A DNA stretch of 64,000 bases from Miscanthus floridulus (GCF_019320115.1 NC_089587.1:85569410-85633409); one strand, 5' to 3'; numbered from the stretch's first letter, positions 35,082 through 46,430 are shown. Translations and numbers: made by a program. Notes: a model not told the origin generated them from the letters alone.

Positions 35082-36407
35082 TGTCGGGGACCAATACTAG
35101 GGTACCCTAAAGAGGAGCTAGTAACCATCAACATTGATTCATCCGAGCGGTCAAGAGCACGACTATAGCTCCAACCGACCCCTAGGTGCGCACACTCCGC
35201 CTTGCTCGACCCCTGAGGGTTGGCTCTACCTCGGCCGACGCCGAGGCCATGGCCTATGTCTCGTCCTACCCCTGAGGGTTGGCTCCACCTTGCCCAACAC
35301 TGAGGCCATGGGCTCTGCCTCACCAGACCCCTTGAGGGTGGCTCCGTCTCGCCTAACACCGAGGCCATGGGCTCCTACCTTGCCTGACCCCTAAGGGTAG
35401 CTCTACCTCACCCGACACCGAGGCCATGAGCTCTGCCTCGCTTGAACCCTGAGGGGTGGCTCTACCTTCGCCCGACCTCTAAGGGCAGCCTCTGTCTCAC
35501 CAGACTCTAAGGCCATGGGCTCTGCCTCACCTGACCTTTGGGTTTGGGTTTTGCCTCATCTGAGCCTTGGGTTCGCGCTCCACCTCTCCTGGCCTCTAGG
35601 AAGGAACTCCGCCTCACTCGACCTCGAGGCCAGGGGCTCCGTCTCACCCGATAGAGACCCATACCACCGCCAATCACTCCAGGTCCAAGTGTACGAGCCT
35701 AGGGTCAAAGCTTTGATGCTATGGAAGAGACTTGGCACTGCCCTGATATAACTCGTGGCCGTGATGGGCCATGGATTCACATCAAGAATAGTGTCAGGGC
35801 AGTACCAGTACTAGTTCTAGCCTAACCCTCGTACTGAACACTGACAGGTGCGTCAGTTCACCATGACAGTCCACCAAGATGAAGTGGTGCGCCATGACCG
35901 GTAGACGACGCATGCACATGGCGCCAGTGATGGACAGGGCCATGATGGGAAGTTGTCCCTATTGATGTCTATAGGGTCGACGGGACCTACATAAAGGAGA
36001 AGAGGGACCCTAGTGGTTCTAGGGGACTTCTTCTCCTTATTTCCCTCCGTTGTAACCCCTGCTTTCCCTTGGCCTATAAAAGGGAAAGCAGGGCATCCCA
36101 TTAAGGGGCATCAGAACTAGATCGGACCATCGATCCCATATTCGAGCACATCCAAGCTTGACTCAAATCTAAACTGATCAGAACTCATCGCAACACACCA
36201 CCAAAGACTTGGGACCCATCCCTCTCTCGACCATTTGTAACCCCTACTACGAACTTTCAGTGCTAGTAACATGAGCATCAGCAACGAGCTGGATGTAGGG
36301 ATATTCTACCTGAACCAATATAAACCTTGTGTCCTCTTAGCACACCATCCAGGACAGACATGCAATATTACAAATTTACTTGTTGGTGGCAACTCAAAAC
36401 ACCGACA
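35082..36407 (+). repeat. 3' LTR of Gypsy-2
   Basis: 1326 bp. It starts TGTCGGGGACCAATACTAGG and ends CAAAACACCGACA. Its end block (GATGTAGGGATATTC-ACCTGAACCA) matches the reverse complement of the Gypsy-1 LTR start region. It contains a plus-strand TATA box CTATAAAAGG at 36074-36083 and a diverged CTCCGCCT-CGACCCC minisatellite at about 35190-35660. Confidence 0.87.
36074..36083 (+). promoter_or_regulatory. LTR TATA box of Gypsy-2
   Basis: CTATAAAAGG in the context CTTGGCCTATAAAAGGGAAA, equivalent to the TATA box of the Gypsy-1 LTRs. Confidence 0.6.
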
Positions 36408-37020
36408 CGAAGCTTGTTATTATGAAAATGCTCAAATTTGGGCATCCGTCCTTTCCAGACATGGCACGTGTCCATTTCGCTCCCTCCCCGTCGTTTGGCT
36501 AGTACTCCTACTAGAGAGTACAAGTAGTATATATTGTACTTATATATTAAAAAAAGAATCACCAATCCTTCTTCTCTCTTCGTCTTCATCTGACACAAAT
36601 TAGGCAGTAGCCAGGGCGTAGCTCCTCCTAGCGCCTCCTCCATCCTTTCGGCTTCCTCCTCCCCACCATAGCGCATTGCGGCTACTCGCACTGGCACCTC
36701 TTCATCCCTGCCTGCTTCCTCTGCCCCACCCCAGCGCCGTGCCCCGAGCTCATTGCTAGAGCCAGCTACTTTTTCATCTTCTCCACCATAGGCTACAATC
36801 CTACTACTAGTACTATAGTACAGTGAGGGGCGCGCTAGGAGATGGCACTCCTCAGCGAGGCCCCTCTTGGTGGTAGCCCTCCTCGACCTCCCTGCTCGAC
36901 CAAGACTCATCGTTGCCACTCCAGCGCCTCTGCGTAGGGCGGCCTCCATCTGCTTCCTTTCCTCCTCTCCAATCTATATCGCAGTTCCCCACCAGGTAGG
37001 CCGTGGTCGCGTGGCGAATG
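36408..37020. other. Left part of a grass repeat, no gene seen
   Basis: CT-rich and GC-rich sequence leading into the degenerate repeat at 37020-37415. The minus strand has a 193-codon open frame (36368-36949) of Glu/Arg/Ala-rich composition, which I regard as compositional. The edges of the repeat element are not resolved. Confidence 0.4.
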
Positions 37021-37415
37021 CTGTGTTTCAGTGTTTCAAACATTTTTTACTTTTGTTTCAAATATTTCATCTGGATATTGCAAAAGTAAATCTGGATGTT
37101 GCATACGTTTTCAAGTGTTTCATACGTTTCAGACCTTTGTTTCAAATATTTCATCTAGATATTGCAAAAGTAGATCTAGATGTTGTATCTGTTGCAATGA
37201 CAAAATTCACATACAAAATACGCATGTTGCAAGCCTATGTTTTAGGTGTTTCAGACATATGTTGCAAATATTTTAACTGGATGTTTCAACAGTAGATCTT
37301 AGTGTTGCACATGTTGCAAATGGCTATACATGCATGTTTCAATTGTTTCATCTGTGTTAGACGTATGTTGCAAATGTTTCATCTGAATGTTTCAAAAGTA
37401 GATCGGGCATTGCAC
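37020..37415 (+). repeat. Degenerate 'gttgcaaatgtttcatctg' repeat, copy 1
   Basis: Imperfect units built from GTTTCAAATATTTCATCTGG, ATGTTGCAAAAGTAGATC and TGTTGCAAATG recur about ten times. A second copy in inverse orientation lies at 60836-61240. Both are bordered by GC-rich DNA and, on one side, by a related GCGCTAGGC / GACGCTAGCC end (37740 and 60640). They look like internal parts of one interspersed family that I cannot name. Confidence 0.7.
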
Positions 37416-37907
37416 ATGCTGTAACAGGTCGGTGGTCAGCGGACAGCGACCTACCATAGGGCTTCGGCTCCTACCTCGTGCATTTCTTGTGTGGCGCGCC
37501 TCGCCCTCTCCTCTCCTCTCCCTCTCCTCCCTTCCCTTCCCTCCATCTTGCCATGGCAGTTCAAGCTCAATCAATGAGCGCATGGATGTCTGGCAGGCGC
37601 AGCAGTAGGCATGGGGGTGGGGGGTAGGGGGAGAGCGAGCAGGCATAGCAGGCATGAGCAGGCGCAGTAGGCGGGGTAGGTGCTACAGCTTGTGCATGTG
37701 GCAGGGTAGGCACAGGCGTCAAGACGGGTTCTAGCATTCGGACGCTAGCCATTCCCTTAATATTAATCCTATACATGCCGATCTATTCTGCTATTGAGTA
37801 GATCTGTATCCTAAAACCTGCTCCAATACGTTGCGCAACAAGAAAGCCCATTCCAACGCTTAAACCACTCCATACTAGGCCAAGAGGCTAAGCAATCAAC
37901 GTGACAT
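37416..37907. other. GC-rich flank of the repeat, no gene seen
   Basis: Contains pyrimidine-rich and GGGGGTAGGGGG-type tracts and the possible element end GGACGCTAGCCATTCCC near 37740. No coding sequence is supportable. Confidence 0.4.
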
Positions 37908-38025
37908 GGCTTGTTCATTTGGCTGATAAGCCATGGCTAAAAGTACTAGTTGACTGATTTGTTGTGAGAGAAAAATATTATTCCTTGACTGAAAAAGTAC
38001 GACTTAGAAGCCTGAGCGAATAGGC
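37908..38025. mobile_element. hAT-like MITE, GGCCTGTTCG family
   Basis: It starts GGCTTGTTCATTTGGCTGAT and ends GCCTGAGCGAATAGGCC. The inside includes TTGTGAGAGAAAAATATTATTCC, shared in reverse with the copy at 57816-57936. Length is 118 bp. Confidence 0.65.
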
Positions 38026-38214
38026 CGTTGGATGGAGCCAATCGCGGCCGTGTTGGTGTCGCGCTTGGATTTCCCTGCCCTGTCCATCTCCAATCTCACC
38101 TTGTTTCCTTACGGTGGGGAGCCTATGCCTATGCGTGCCCAGATTATTTGGCTAGGGTTTTGATCTAGAGCCGAAGTTATGAAGAGATATGGAGACAGTG
38201 GGAGGAGATTTAAC
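38026..38214. other. Short single-copy-like interval
   Basis: Contains TTGGCTAGGGTTTTGATC and no repeat I recognise. It may be what is left of the original upstream region of the NDC80-like gene, now separated from it by the MULE. Confidence 0.3.
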
Positions 38215-39921
38215 TTTTTACCATTAAAACAAATGGCACCTCCTCAAATAGCAGTTTAACAGGATGCCAATACATGTTCTCCAGCACCGAGAGAAAATAG
38301 CCTACAAATTTACCACTTTTGCTTGCGTGGCACACCAGCTCCTCATGCCAGCGTGGATTCAAGTCAGCAGGAATGTGTGCAATGTCCCTCCTACCCTTTT
38401 CCTCTCCACCCACGTAGCTGGCATTTTCGCCTCGTGCTCCTAGCGACCACGACAACTCGCGCACCCAGCATTGGCCACGCTGGTAGCCCCAGGCACCTAC
38501 AGCGCGACACCTCATGCCCGACGGCGGTGGTGCTCTGGCCAGGCGGTGGCGCACTGCTGCCTACGCCCTGGCTCGGTGATGGTGCGCGCGCTCACACCAT
38601 GCCTTGGCAGCTCGTGCCCTAGCGGTGCCCGCGCTCGAAGCCCAGAATGCGGCAGCTCGTGCCCGACGACGGTGGCGCTCCGGCTAGGCGGCGGTGCCCG
38701 CGCCTAGGCCCAACGACGACGATGACACCCACACCTTGCATGACGCCTGTAATAACCAGCTCTCTGGGCGGGTGCCCGACGCCATGCGCGCCACATTCGG
38801 CCTTGCCTCCTTCGCCGCCAACGCTAGCCTCTAGAGGTCGGCGAGGTCTGTGAGACTATGACCAAGCACCAAAGCGCGTACTCGTGCGCGTAGAATGAGC
38901 CGCGAGTGACGTGCACGCTATGAATGAACCCAGGGTGCGTGGCCACGCAACACGTGAGCGCGCACACTATGGGGACGTCGGAGGTCCCACCGGCATTGTA
39001 AATCAACCTGCTATCAGCGGACGCGACCTGGCCATCCACGACCACCAGCCCACACACGGCGCACGTGTCGATAGCTGTGGACACACGTAGTAGTAGCCGC
39101 GCCACCACGGCGACGCCCATCCGCACATTGCTCCATGGCCAACTTCGTCACCCTCCTGGTACTAACCACGGGCGAGGGCGAGGACGGCATCGCGTCGAGC
39201 TCTAGCTCGATGGCCTCGTGCATGGTGTCGGCTTCCCTGACCAACATGCAGTTCTGGCCCAGCGGGCATGCGTGCAGCCGCTCTAGCATCACCGCGCCGA
39301 TCGCCTCTGTTATGGAATCTAGCAACCGGCGTCTGCATGCGCGCGACATGGGAGCTCCTCGTCGTTCGTCAGCTTCGTCGTCCATGGCTTCATCATTAGT
39401 GTCCAGCTGGCTGCAGACCTCGATGGCCTTGTCGTGCCAGCTGCTGTCCGAGGCCACTGACGGCAACCACGTAGCCACCGGAGGAGCTCCTCGCCATGTC
39501 ATCGGAGGTGCGCTTGAGGGAGAGGGAGGGAGGATCGCCGCCGGGAGGGGAGGACCGCGAAGCTACCTGCTGCTCGAGCGCGAGCGTTGGCAAGGGAGGG
39601 AGGGAGAGAGAGAGTGGAGGGAGGGGAGAGGGTGCACCACAGGGAGGGTAGCACCGCCGAGCTACGTGAGAGAGGGAGAGTGGAGGGAGAGAGGCGCGCC
39701 GTGCGATGGAGAGATGGAGCCACGCCGTACGATGAGAAGGAGAGAGCAGGGGCGGGAGAGACATTTGACTCCCGTATGCTGACTTGGATCCCTGCCGGCG
39801 CGAGGGCTGGCGTGCCACGTGAGCAAAAGTGATATTTTTGTATCTGTTTTTGGTTTTTGCTGGTGAAAATGTAGCGGCAACTATTGAGATGCTATGGTGC
39901 CAATCTTTATAATGGTAAAAA
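38215..39921. mobile_element. Second Mutator-like element (Pack-MULE-like)
   Basis: The left end TTTTTACCATTAAAACAAATGGCACC and the reverse complement of the right end TTTTTACCATTATAAAGATTGGCACC are inverted. Similarity continues for about 130 bp through a CAAATTTACCACTTTTGCTTGCGTGGCAC-type block. The interior is strongly GC-rich and no transposase is present. No matching 9-bp target duplication is found (AGATTTAAC on the left, ATGAGGAGG on the right), so either the ends are slightly different or a flank was altered. The right end abuts the ATG of the NDC80 pseudogene. Confidence 0.7.
38824..39502 (-). pseudogene. Unrecognised gene fragment inside the second MULE
   Basis: A minus-strand frame of 162 codons starts with ATG at 39502 (MTWRGAPPVATWLP) and includes CRRRLLDSITEAIGAVMLER and EAIELELDAMPSSPSPVV. 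Around 39125 the protein-like signal moves to another frame (38824-39126) with DTCAVCGLVVVDGQVASADS and THPGFIHSVHV. The two frames together look like one gene copy with a frameshift. The composition is protein-like and unlike the surrounding repeats, which suits a captured host exon. I do not recognise the family. Confidence 0.4.
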
Positions 39922-40866
39922 ATGAGGAGGAGGAGGAGGAGGAAGCCCCGATCCATTTATGTGGACGGAATGACGTCTTCTAGTTTCCTCACTCACGGAG
40001 ACAAGATGACAACCCCAACTTCTCCGACCGCGCCACGCGGGCTGCCGCGCTCCGTGTCGTCAACGGCTTCATCGACCCCGCCATCATGCTCCATGGGCTG
40101 CCAGCCACGCACGACATTCAGGCGGTGCTCCGCCTCCACCTGCCCCCAACAACGCCACGTTCGAGGACGACCACCTCAGCGAGCTTCGGTGCCCCTACAA
40201 GGTCACCCGCGCCGTGCTTAGGCCCCCCGTCACCCTGCACTCATGGCCGACGCTGCTCTCTGCACTCCACTGGCTCACCCTCTTCGTCTCCTCCTCCTCC
40301 TCCATAGGAGACAACGGTCTAGTGGAAGCCTGTTTCGCTCGGGCGGCACCTCCTTCTTACTCTACACCACCCAGGCCTACTACAGCTTCATGTCTATGGA
40401 CGATGACGCTGTCGCGGCCCTCGACAAGGAGTACACCTAGATGGCTGGGGAAGGATCTGCTGCAATAGTTCGTGCCCTAGAGAAGGAGGCCTAGGAACTC
40501 GAGACCGAGGTGAATAAGCTCACCTCGGGCCCCTCACGGCGGCAAGCATTGGAATTAGAGAAGGAGGTCATCATTGTCAATGCTCAAAAGTATGAGGTAG
40601 TGGCAGAGACCTGGAAAACTAAGCTCAACGAAAGTGAACAGGTGCTTGGGGATTTGGAGAAGGAGCTGGAGGCAAAAGTGTCCGATGTCAAGGCCACTAC
40701 GGCTAAAAATCAGGATCTGTTGGGGCAAGTCGGTGCTCAGCCCCTCAATGTGAGTGATGTTAAGAGGATGCACAGGGAGATGAAGGTGGTTGAAGATGAC
40801 ACTGCCAGCGCCGAGAAGGGGACATCGGCACTAGAGGAAAAGGACTAGGAACCAGGCCCACAAAAG
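39922..40866 (+). pseudogene. NDC80: NDC80 remnant, first exon: N-terminus, CH domain, coiled-coil start
   Basis: It starts MRRRRRRKPRSIYVDG and SSSFLTHGD in one frame, moves at about 40005 to a second (NPNFSDRATRAAALRVVNGF, then HDIQAVLRLHLPP), and near 40170 to a third. There the CH-domain hallmark reads SELRCPYKVTRAVLRPP and LHSWPTLLSALHWLTLF. From 40390 the original frame returns with MDDDAVAALDKEYT, a TAG (40438), ALEKEA, a TAG (40492), then TSGPSRRQALELEKEV and a heptad-rich stretch. A third TAG lies at 40846. The exon ends CAAAAG|GTATGA at 40866. The HSWP-LL--LHWL pattern is diagnostic of NDC80. Confidence 0.85.
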
Positions 40867-40961
40867 GTATGAACGTTCCTAATCCTCAATACCTCAACAA
40901 ATTGAATAATGTGGACTGGACATGGACATTAGTATATAAGATAACTAGAGAATAACCCGTG

Positions 40962-41135
40962 TGAAGGGTGGACCTGGTGCAAGCGGTAGAGTCTTACCGC
41001 CTGTGACCGGAAAGTTCCGGGTTCGAGTCGCGGTCTCCTCGCATTGCACAGGCGAGAGTAAGGCTTGCCACTGACACCCTTCCCCAGACCCCGCACAGAG
41101 CGGGAGCTCTCTGCACTGGGTACGCCCCCTTTTTT
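40962..41135 (+). mobile_element. Au-like SINE (tRNA-derived)
   Basis: 174 bp with a tRNA-like head: A box TGGTGCAAGCGGTAGAG, B box GGTTCGAGTC at about 41019. The body follows (CAGGCGAGAGTAAGGCTTGCC, then CCCCGCACAGAGCGGGAGCT), with a T-rich end. It is flanked by 15-bp target duplications AGAGAATAACCCGTG (40947-40961) and AGAGAATAATTCGTG (41136-41150), with two mismatches. The body matches the Au SINE type known from grasses, from memory. It is not a functional tRNA gene. Confidence 0.85.
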
Positions 41136-44100
41136 AGAGAATAATTCGTGCGTTGCCGCGGGAACTTTTAAGTCAATTAGATTAAGTATTCTGTATTTGG
41201 CTATACAAAACAAGTGCTTGTTGAGTAAATGGCTTTTAAAATTGTTGAATGAGGATGGCATGTGGCAGGAACTTTTGAGGAATAAATACATAAAAGATAA
41301 GACTCTAGGGAGTTGTGTCAAAAAACCAGCAGACTCTCATTTCTGAAAAAGCTTGATGAATGTCAAAGACACCTTTATGGGCTTTGGTTCGTTCAAGGTG
41401 AAAGACGGGTCGCAAACCCGGTTTTAGGTAGACACTTGGTTGGGAAATAAATGTGGCAGAACCGCCTAATTTAATGCCTCATAGGAGTGCTTGTCTTCCA
41501 TTAGACACTAAGCACTCAGGGGAGAACACTAGATTACTCGATTCCGTCGGACACACCCCAGGGGAGAACCCAAAAATCCACATTTTTACCACCAGAATCA
41601 CAAATGAGAGAATAAAGCTTACATCATTCGTAACCATTTCTTACCTCACTTTTAATACAACATCAGAGTATAATATTTATTAATATAATAGTGGAATGAA
41701 ATCATATTATTAGAGTTATAAATATTTTAATTGAACAGTGGAATAGAAACATGTGATCAGAGTTACAGCGGAAATGAATATCTATTAATGACAGGGTGAA
41801 GTATTGATATATAGGCTACGATAACAGATTATGAAACTTTTGTTTATAAAAGTATTTGGTGAGAGTTATAAATAACAACTACAATCACAGCGTAAAGGAA
41901 ATCCTCGCTGAGCCCACCAGGAGGAATCCACACACAAAGGTCAGCTCTAGCATCCACCTGTCACCTGCAACAGGGGGAATAAAACCCTGAGTACTCAATT
42001 GTACTTAGCAAGACTTACCCGACAGGAGAAAAGAAAAGACTCCAAGGATATGCAAGGCTATCTGGTTTGTGGGTTGCATTTGCAAAAAGCATTACTGAGC
42101 GTGGGTCCTTATATTTGGTTCTTTATTAAGAGCCGCATTGGTTCATTAACTAACCATTCTATGTAAGCACCTGTGCTACTTTCAAGCAGGTGGTAAGCAA
42201 TCAGATTTCCTTTGTCCATCTTCCATCCTTCATCTTTCAGTTCTTACTATGATGCTAAACCGTAGACAAGCCGTACCATATCGCTCGGCGATTCGTGAAT
42301 CAATGCCCCCAGCTGGGTACCCCGAAAACACACGCCCCGCTTGTACTCTAGGCACAAGCAGGACCAACCCACCACTCTCTTGTCTCGGGTGTCCAGGTCC
42401 CCGTCCAAACTGGGACTCCAAGCCCCCGCCCCTGAGTCCCGGACTCAGTGCGGTGCAAGGACCTCCTCTACCAAAACAAAACCCTAACAGTCGGTCCGGA
42501 AAGAGCCGGATCCACGACAAGAGAGCAACAAGTCTTCTAAGCGCCCATACACAAGTATGTGCTCAGGATAATAAGTCTGTGACCTGCCTAGAGTCATATG
42601 CAATGATCAATCCTTAACCGACCAGATAGGGAAAAACGGTGTAACCAAGCTATGACCCGCCTCCGCGGCGACACAACTTCTTACACCCACCAATACCCAA
42701 ACCATATCCCTGCCCGGTCACCATTTTCCTTTCCACCATTTTATATTTTCCAAGTGATAGTAATCCAATAATATATTTCCTATCTCTCGCGAGTGACAGG
42801 CAATCACTCGACTTCTACCGGAGTCCTATAGCATAGCATTCTACATGATCCTATCATACTAGTAAGACTCATAGGATAAAGATATATATATATGTAAGTG
42901 GGTTTCATTCAACTCCTTAAAACTTAATGCACAAATATAATTTAAACTGCAGAAAGTAGGGGTTATGCACCGGGGCTTGCCTGGGTAAGATATATTAAAA
43001 AGTTAGTGTCTGCATCTTTAGATCATCCACCATCAACTGGATAGAAGGTCTATTGCCTCATCTCTTGGAGAGAATACCATTACACCATCTTCGGATTCCC
43101 AATCATCCTTCGATCGATCCATTGATCCATCATCGTATCTATATGATATGCATGTGATGCAATGCAAAGATGTAATTAACCAACTGCAATCATGCCTCGT
43201 AAAATACGATTTACGCCTCTCAAGTTAACGTGCTAGTTCTAACGCTGGTCTATGTATCCATGTTGTCGAATGAGACGTTATTTCCCAACAACTATTTTAG
43301 TTATATAAACCGATGGTGTTTCTTTATTTTATCCTATCGATTTAATCATTATTCGAAATAAGACATCATTATCTAATTAGCAACTAGTTATTCCGGAGCT
43401 ACAAAAATTACGGTGAGTAACTACTATTGCTAGGAGTCTACTATACAAATTTCAGATTCAACAATATTACCAATTTACCATACCAATTCCTACAAGTTCA
43501 CCTTTTCGTAATATTAGTATTAATTATCTCTAATTAATTATATAGCTTCCTAAGAACATTATCCCCTATGTGAACAAATCATACTAGCAGGTAGATCACG
43601 ATTTTAGAAGACTACAAAACTGGTTTGGCATTTTTATGATTTTTCTACACTTCATTCTCAATTTTTGAAAGGAACTAAATTAACAAAAACTAAAACAACG
43701 CAACAAGACTAGGCCCGGGCGGCCAACTCGGCCCGCAGGCGCACGGCGGCCCAGCAGCTGGAATGGCCGGTCCACGCGGGCGCTGCTACGCGCGCAGCGG
43801 CTGGCCCAGCGAGACACGATGGCCCAGACGCACAGGCTTCCGGCTGGCCCAGCAGCACGGACGAACGCGGCCCAGCGCGCGGTAGTGGCGCGAACGGCCC
43901 AGGTGCGCAGTGGCGTGGCCCAAGCGCCAGCAGCGGCCCAGCCAGGCAAGAGCAGGCCCGCCAGACGGCTTAGGCGAGGAACTCGGCCTGCGAGAGCAGA
44001 CTGGCCAAGGCCCAGGCGGGGCACGGCCAGCGGTGACCGGCCGGCCCAACATGCGGACGCAAGCTGGCCCATGCGCGGCTAGCCCAACTAACCCGGTGAA

Positions 44101-44944
44101 AACGCAAAACAGACCCTGCGCTTTCTCGAAACTAAATAGCAGTCCAGCGTGTACTATTCGTATGAGTCATGTATTTCGCAATAAAGACCCTGCATAATAT
44201 TTGGCTTGGATTCATACCCTTCACTCCCACTCCAACAACAGAGCACAGGCAGAGCAGCTCCGGCCGGCCACCAATCCCGGCCGGGAAGGCACGGCGGCTA
44301 TGGAACGGCGTGGGGAAGGAGTGCGCGGCCGGGCGAATAGCGCGGCGCACCCGGCGGCATGGAGTTGCAGTCGTCGAGGAGTATGCGGTGGCGCGAGATG
44401 GCTCCACGGCTCCGGCGGCCTAGCGTGTTCGCGCGCATTAGCGGCGGTGGAAGCGGCCATGGCGCTGCGGTGCGACGGCGGCGCGTCGCCATAGCGGGCG
44501 CTGCAGGAGGAGCAGCGGCTACTGCGGCACGGCACGGATACATGAGCTTGGGCGTGCCTGTGGGTGCGGATGAGGTGCCTAGAGGGCAGCACCGCGGCGT
44601 AGCAGGGCCAGCGCGGGCCGAGGGCGCACGCGGACGGCGGCGTCGGCACGAGGCAACAGAGGGAGGCAAGCTGAGCGGTTCGGCGCTGCGGCACGGGAGG
44701 AGCTGATTAAGGGGCAGCGCAGCGTGGAGCAGCAGTTAGCAACCATCGGCAAGCGGCGTTGGCATTTGGTAGCCGTGAAAAAGAGAGCGGCGCGCGAGAG
44801 GGAACGGGGAGCTGCGCGGTACTCCCTCCATATAGGAAATAAAAGTCGTTTAGGACATGATTGTGCTTACCAAGGTGTCATTAATTAAGTGGTATTTTTC
44901 CATGTTTACCCTTATTAAATATGTCTGTGGGTGACTCCTAGACG

Positions 44945-45030
44945 AGAACGATTCGTAGCTGGACTGGTCAGGTGGGTGGGACTTGAGGCTTGCGGGCAGG
45001 GTTCGACTCCCTTGGCCGGTGTTTTTTTTG
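44945..45030 (+). other. tRNA-like sequence in the 5' part of the mariner element
   Basis: TAGCTGGACTGGTCAGGTGG could serve as an A box and CAGGGTTCGACTCCCTTGG as a B box and T-arm, followed by a run of T (45025-45032) like a Pol III stop. No full cloverleaf is evident. It may be a tRNA-derived scrap. Confidence 0.35.
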
Positions 45031-45424
45031 TTTTAACAAGATTTTGCATGGGTCTGTGGAAAAATTGCATGGCACTGTGAATGTGCGGGTGGGATGGTTT
45101 GGCGCGTCGGTAGGCTGGTTTGGGCGCGTTATCTTCGATTTTGGCCGCTGTCGCTCTTGTTTTCTTTGTTTGCTGCTATTTTTTCGCGTTTGCTTCGTTG
45201 GCGCTCACGGCATTTCAATTCTGGCGTGCACGAGTACAACGCTTGGAGTCCTACTTATTCTATTTAAGACGCTTCGACGCTTGGAGTCCGACGCTTGCAT
45301 CTACTACTTGCACGCCTAGCTTCTTCCTTGCACGCCTAGCTAGCTTGCCTGCTTCTTAGCTTGTTGCTATCCTATACGACATGGCTTAGCTCTTGTTCAT
45401 CTACTTCTTCCACTCTACGGCACA

Positions 45425-46430
45425 ATGGCTAATTTCCTTCCTGCGTTTGATCTCAACGTTTGATTAGAAGACGATGACGACGGCGACGTTGCATTTGATC
45501 TCAACGACCCTCCGTTGGAACATGACAACGGTATTACTTGTTCGTCTCTTGTCCATTTTCTACCGTGCTATCTCTTCCTCTCAATCGTTTCTCATATCAA
45601 AAGGACTATTGTTACAGGATTTGATTTAAACTTGCCACTAGATGAATTTGGTGCAGTCGATTTCAATTATCTACAAAATCTCGATGGTACGTTATTTTTT
45701 CCATATTATTTACAATATGCACATGCCGTGGCTATTACTATTATGCACATGCCGTGACAAATAGATGAATGTGCTTGTTTTTCTCACTACAAATAGATGA
45801 ATGTGCCCATTACTTCGATCACTAGAGAAGTGATCAGAGATTTTATGATCAACCAAGTGTTGCCTGCCATTCGAGCTAAGTGGCCAAGAGAGGATGTGGG
45901 CAAACCAATCTTCATTCAACAGGACAATGCACCTTCCCACTTGAAATTGGATGATCCGGATTTTTGTGAGGCCGCTAAGCTAGGAGGATTCGATATTCGC
46001 CTAATATGTCAACCACCAAACTCTCTGGATTTCAACATTTTTGACTTGGGTTTTTTTCGAGCTATACAAGCAATTCAATATAAGAAGAATGCAAAAACAA
46101 TAGAGGCTCTAGTTCTAGCCGTGCAAGAGGTAATTTGCCCAAATTGTTCACACATGTTTCAATGTTTTCTTCCACAACAAATTTGCCCATTCATTCATTT
46201 CTTGCACACTTGTTTTGTAGGCATTCATGGAGTACTCGAGCCGCAAAGCAAACCGAATATTTCTAACACTACAAGGTGTTTTGATGGAAGCTATGAAGAA
46301 GAAAGGTTGCAACAACTTCAAGATACCTCACATGAAAAAAGAAACATTGGAAAGAGAAGAACGTCTGCCAACTTGCATCCCTTGTGATCCATCATTGCTA
46401 CATGAAGCTAAGGCTACTCTTGCTGCATGA
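45425..46430 (+). pseudogene. Mariner-like transposase, internally deleted
   Basis: Exon 1 starts ATGGCTAATTTCCTTCCTGC: MANFLPAFDLNV, then a TGA, then an acidic run and FDLNDPPLEHD, with a donor at 45532. Exon 2 (45620-45686) reads FDLNLPLDEFGAVDFNYLQ. The DNA-binding domain and the first catalytic Asp are missing between about 45690 and 45797. The catalytic part (45797-46129) keeps IFIQQDNAPSH and PPNSLDFNIFDLGFF. There are 39 residues between the Asp of QQD and the Asp of FDLGFF, giving DD39D, the plant mariner signature. A 91-bp intron with GT...TTTTGTAG borders separates the last exon (46221-46430), which ends KATLAA and TGA. The repeated FDLN motif, one as DLNDPP, resembles plant EAR-type motifs. 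The enzyme cannot be active. Confidence 0.88.

Larger units (their letters stand above)
24857..36407 (+). mobile_element. 5'-truncated Gypsy relative of Gypsy-1 (Gypsy-2), plus orientation
   Basis: It starts abruptly inside pol (integrase C-terminal part). It then has the spacer, the antisense gene on the minus strand, a purine tract and a 3' LTR at 35082-36407. Organisation and many protein blocks match Gypsy-1, but the nucleotide sequence is clearly diverged, so it is a related family member rather than a recent copy. The 5' LTR, gag and most of pol are missing from the window, and no target duplication can be matched. A Copia-like solo LTR (31428-33335) is nested in it. Confidence 0.85.

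Noticed and set aside
36368..37295. Minus- and plus-strand frames around the 37-kb repeat
   Set aside because: They translate GC-skewed DNA and short repeats; the residue patterns (Phe-Gln-Thr-Phe and the like) mirror the repeat unit.
40980..41050. A tRNA gene
   Set aside because: The A and B boxes belong to a 174-bp Au-like SINE with its own target duplication; no complete cloverleaf is formed.
41065..41346. 93-codon plus-strand frame
   Set aside because: It is a mixture of SINE tail and LINE ORF2 remnant read as one frame; the target duplications separate the two.
43680..44706. Several GC-rich frames on both strands (up to 157 codons)
   Set aside because: They lie inside the long LTR, contradict one another in strand and frame, and have low-complexity Ala/Arg/Gly/Pro composition.
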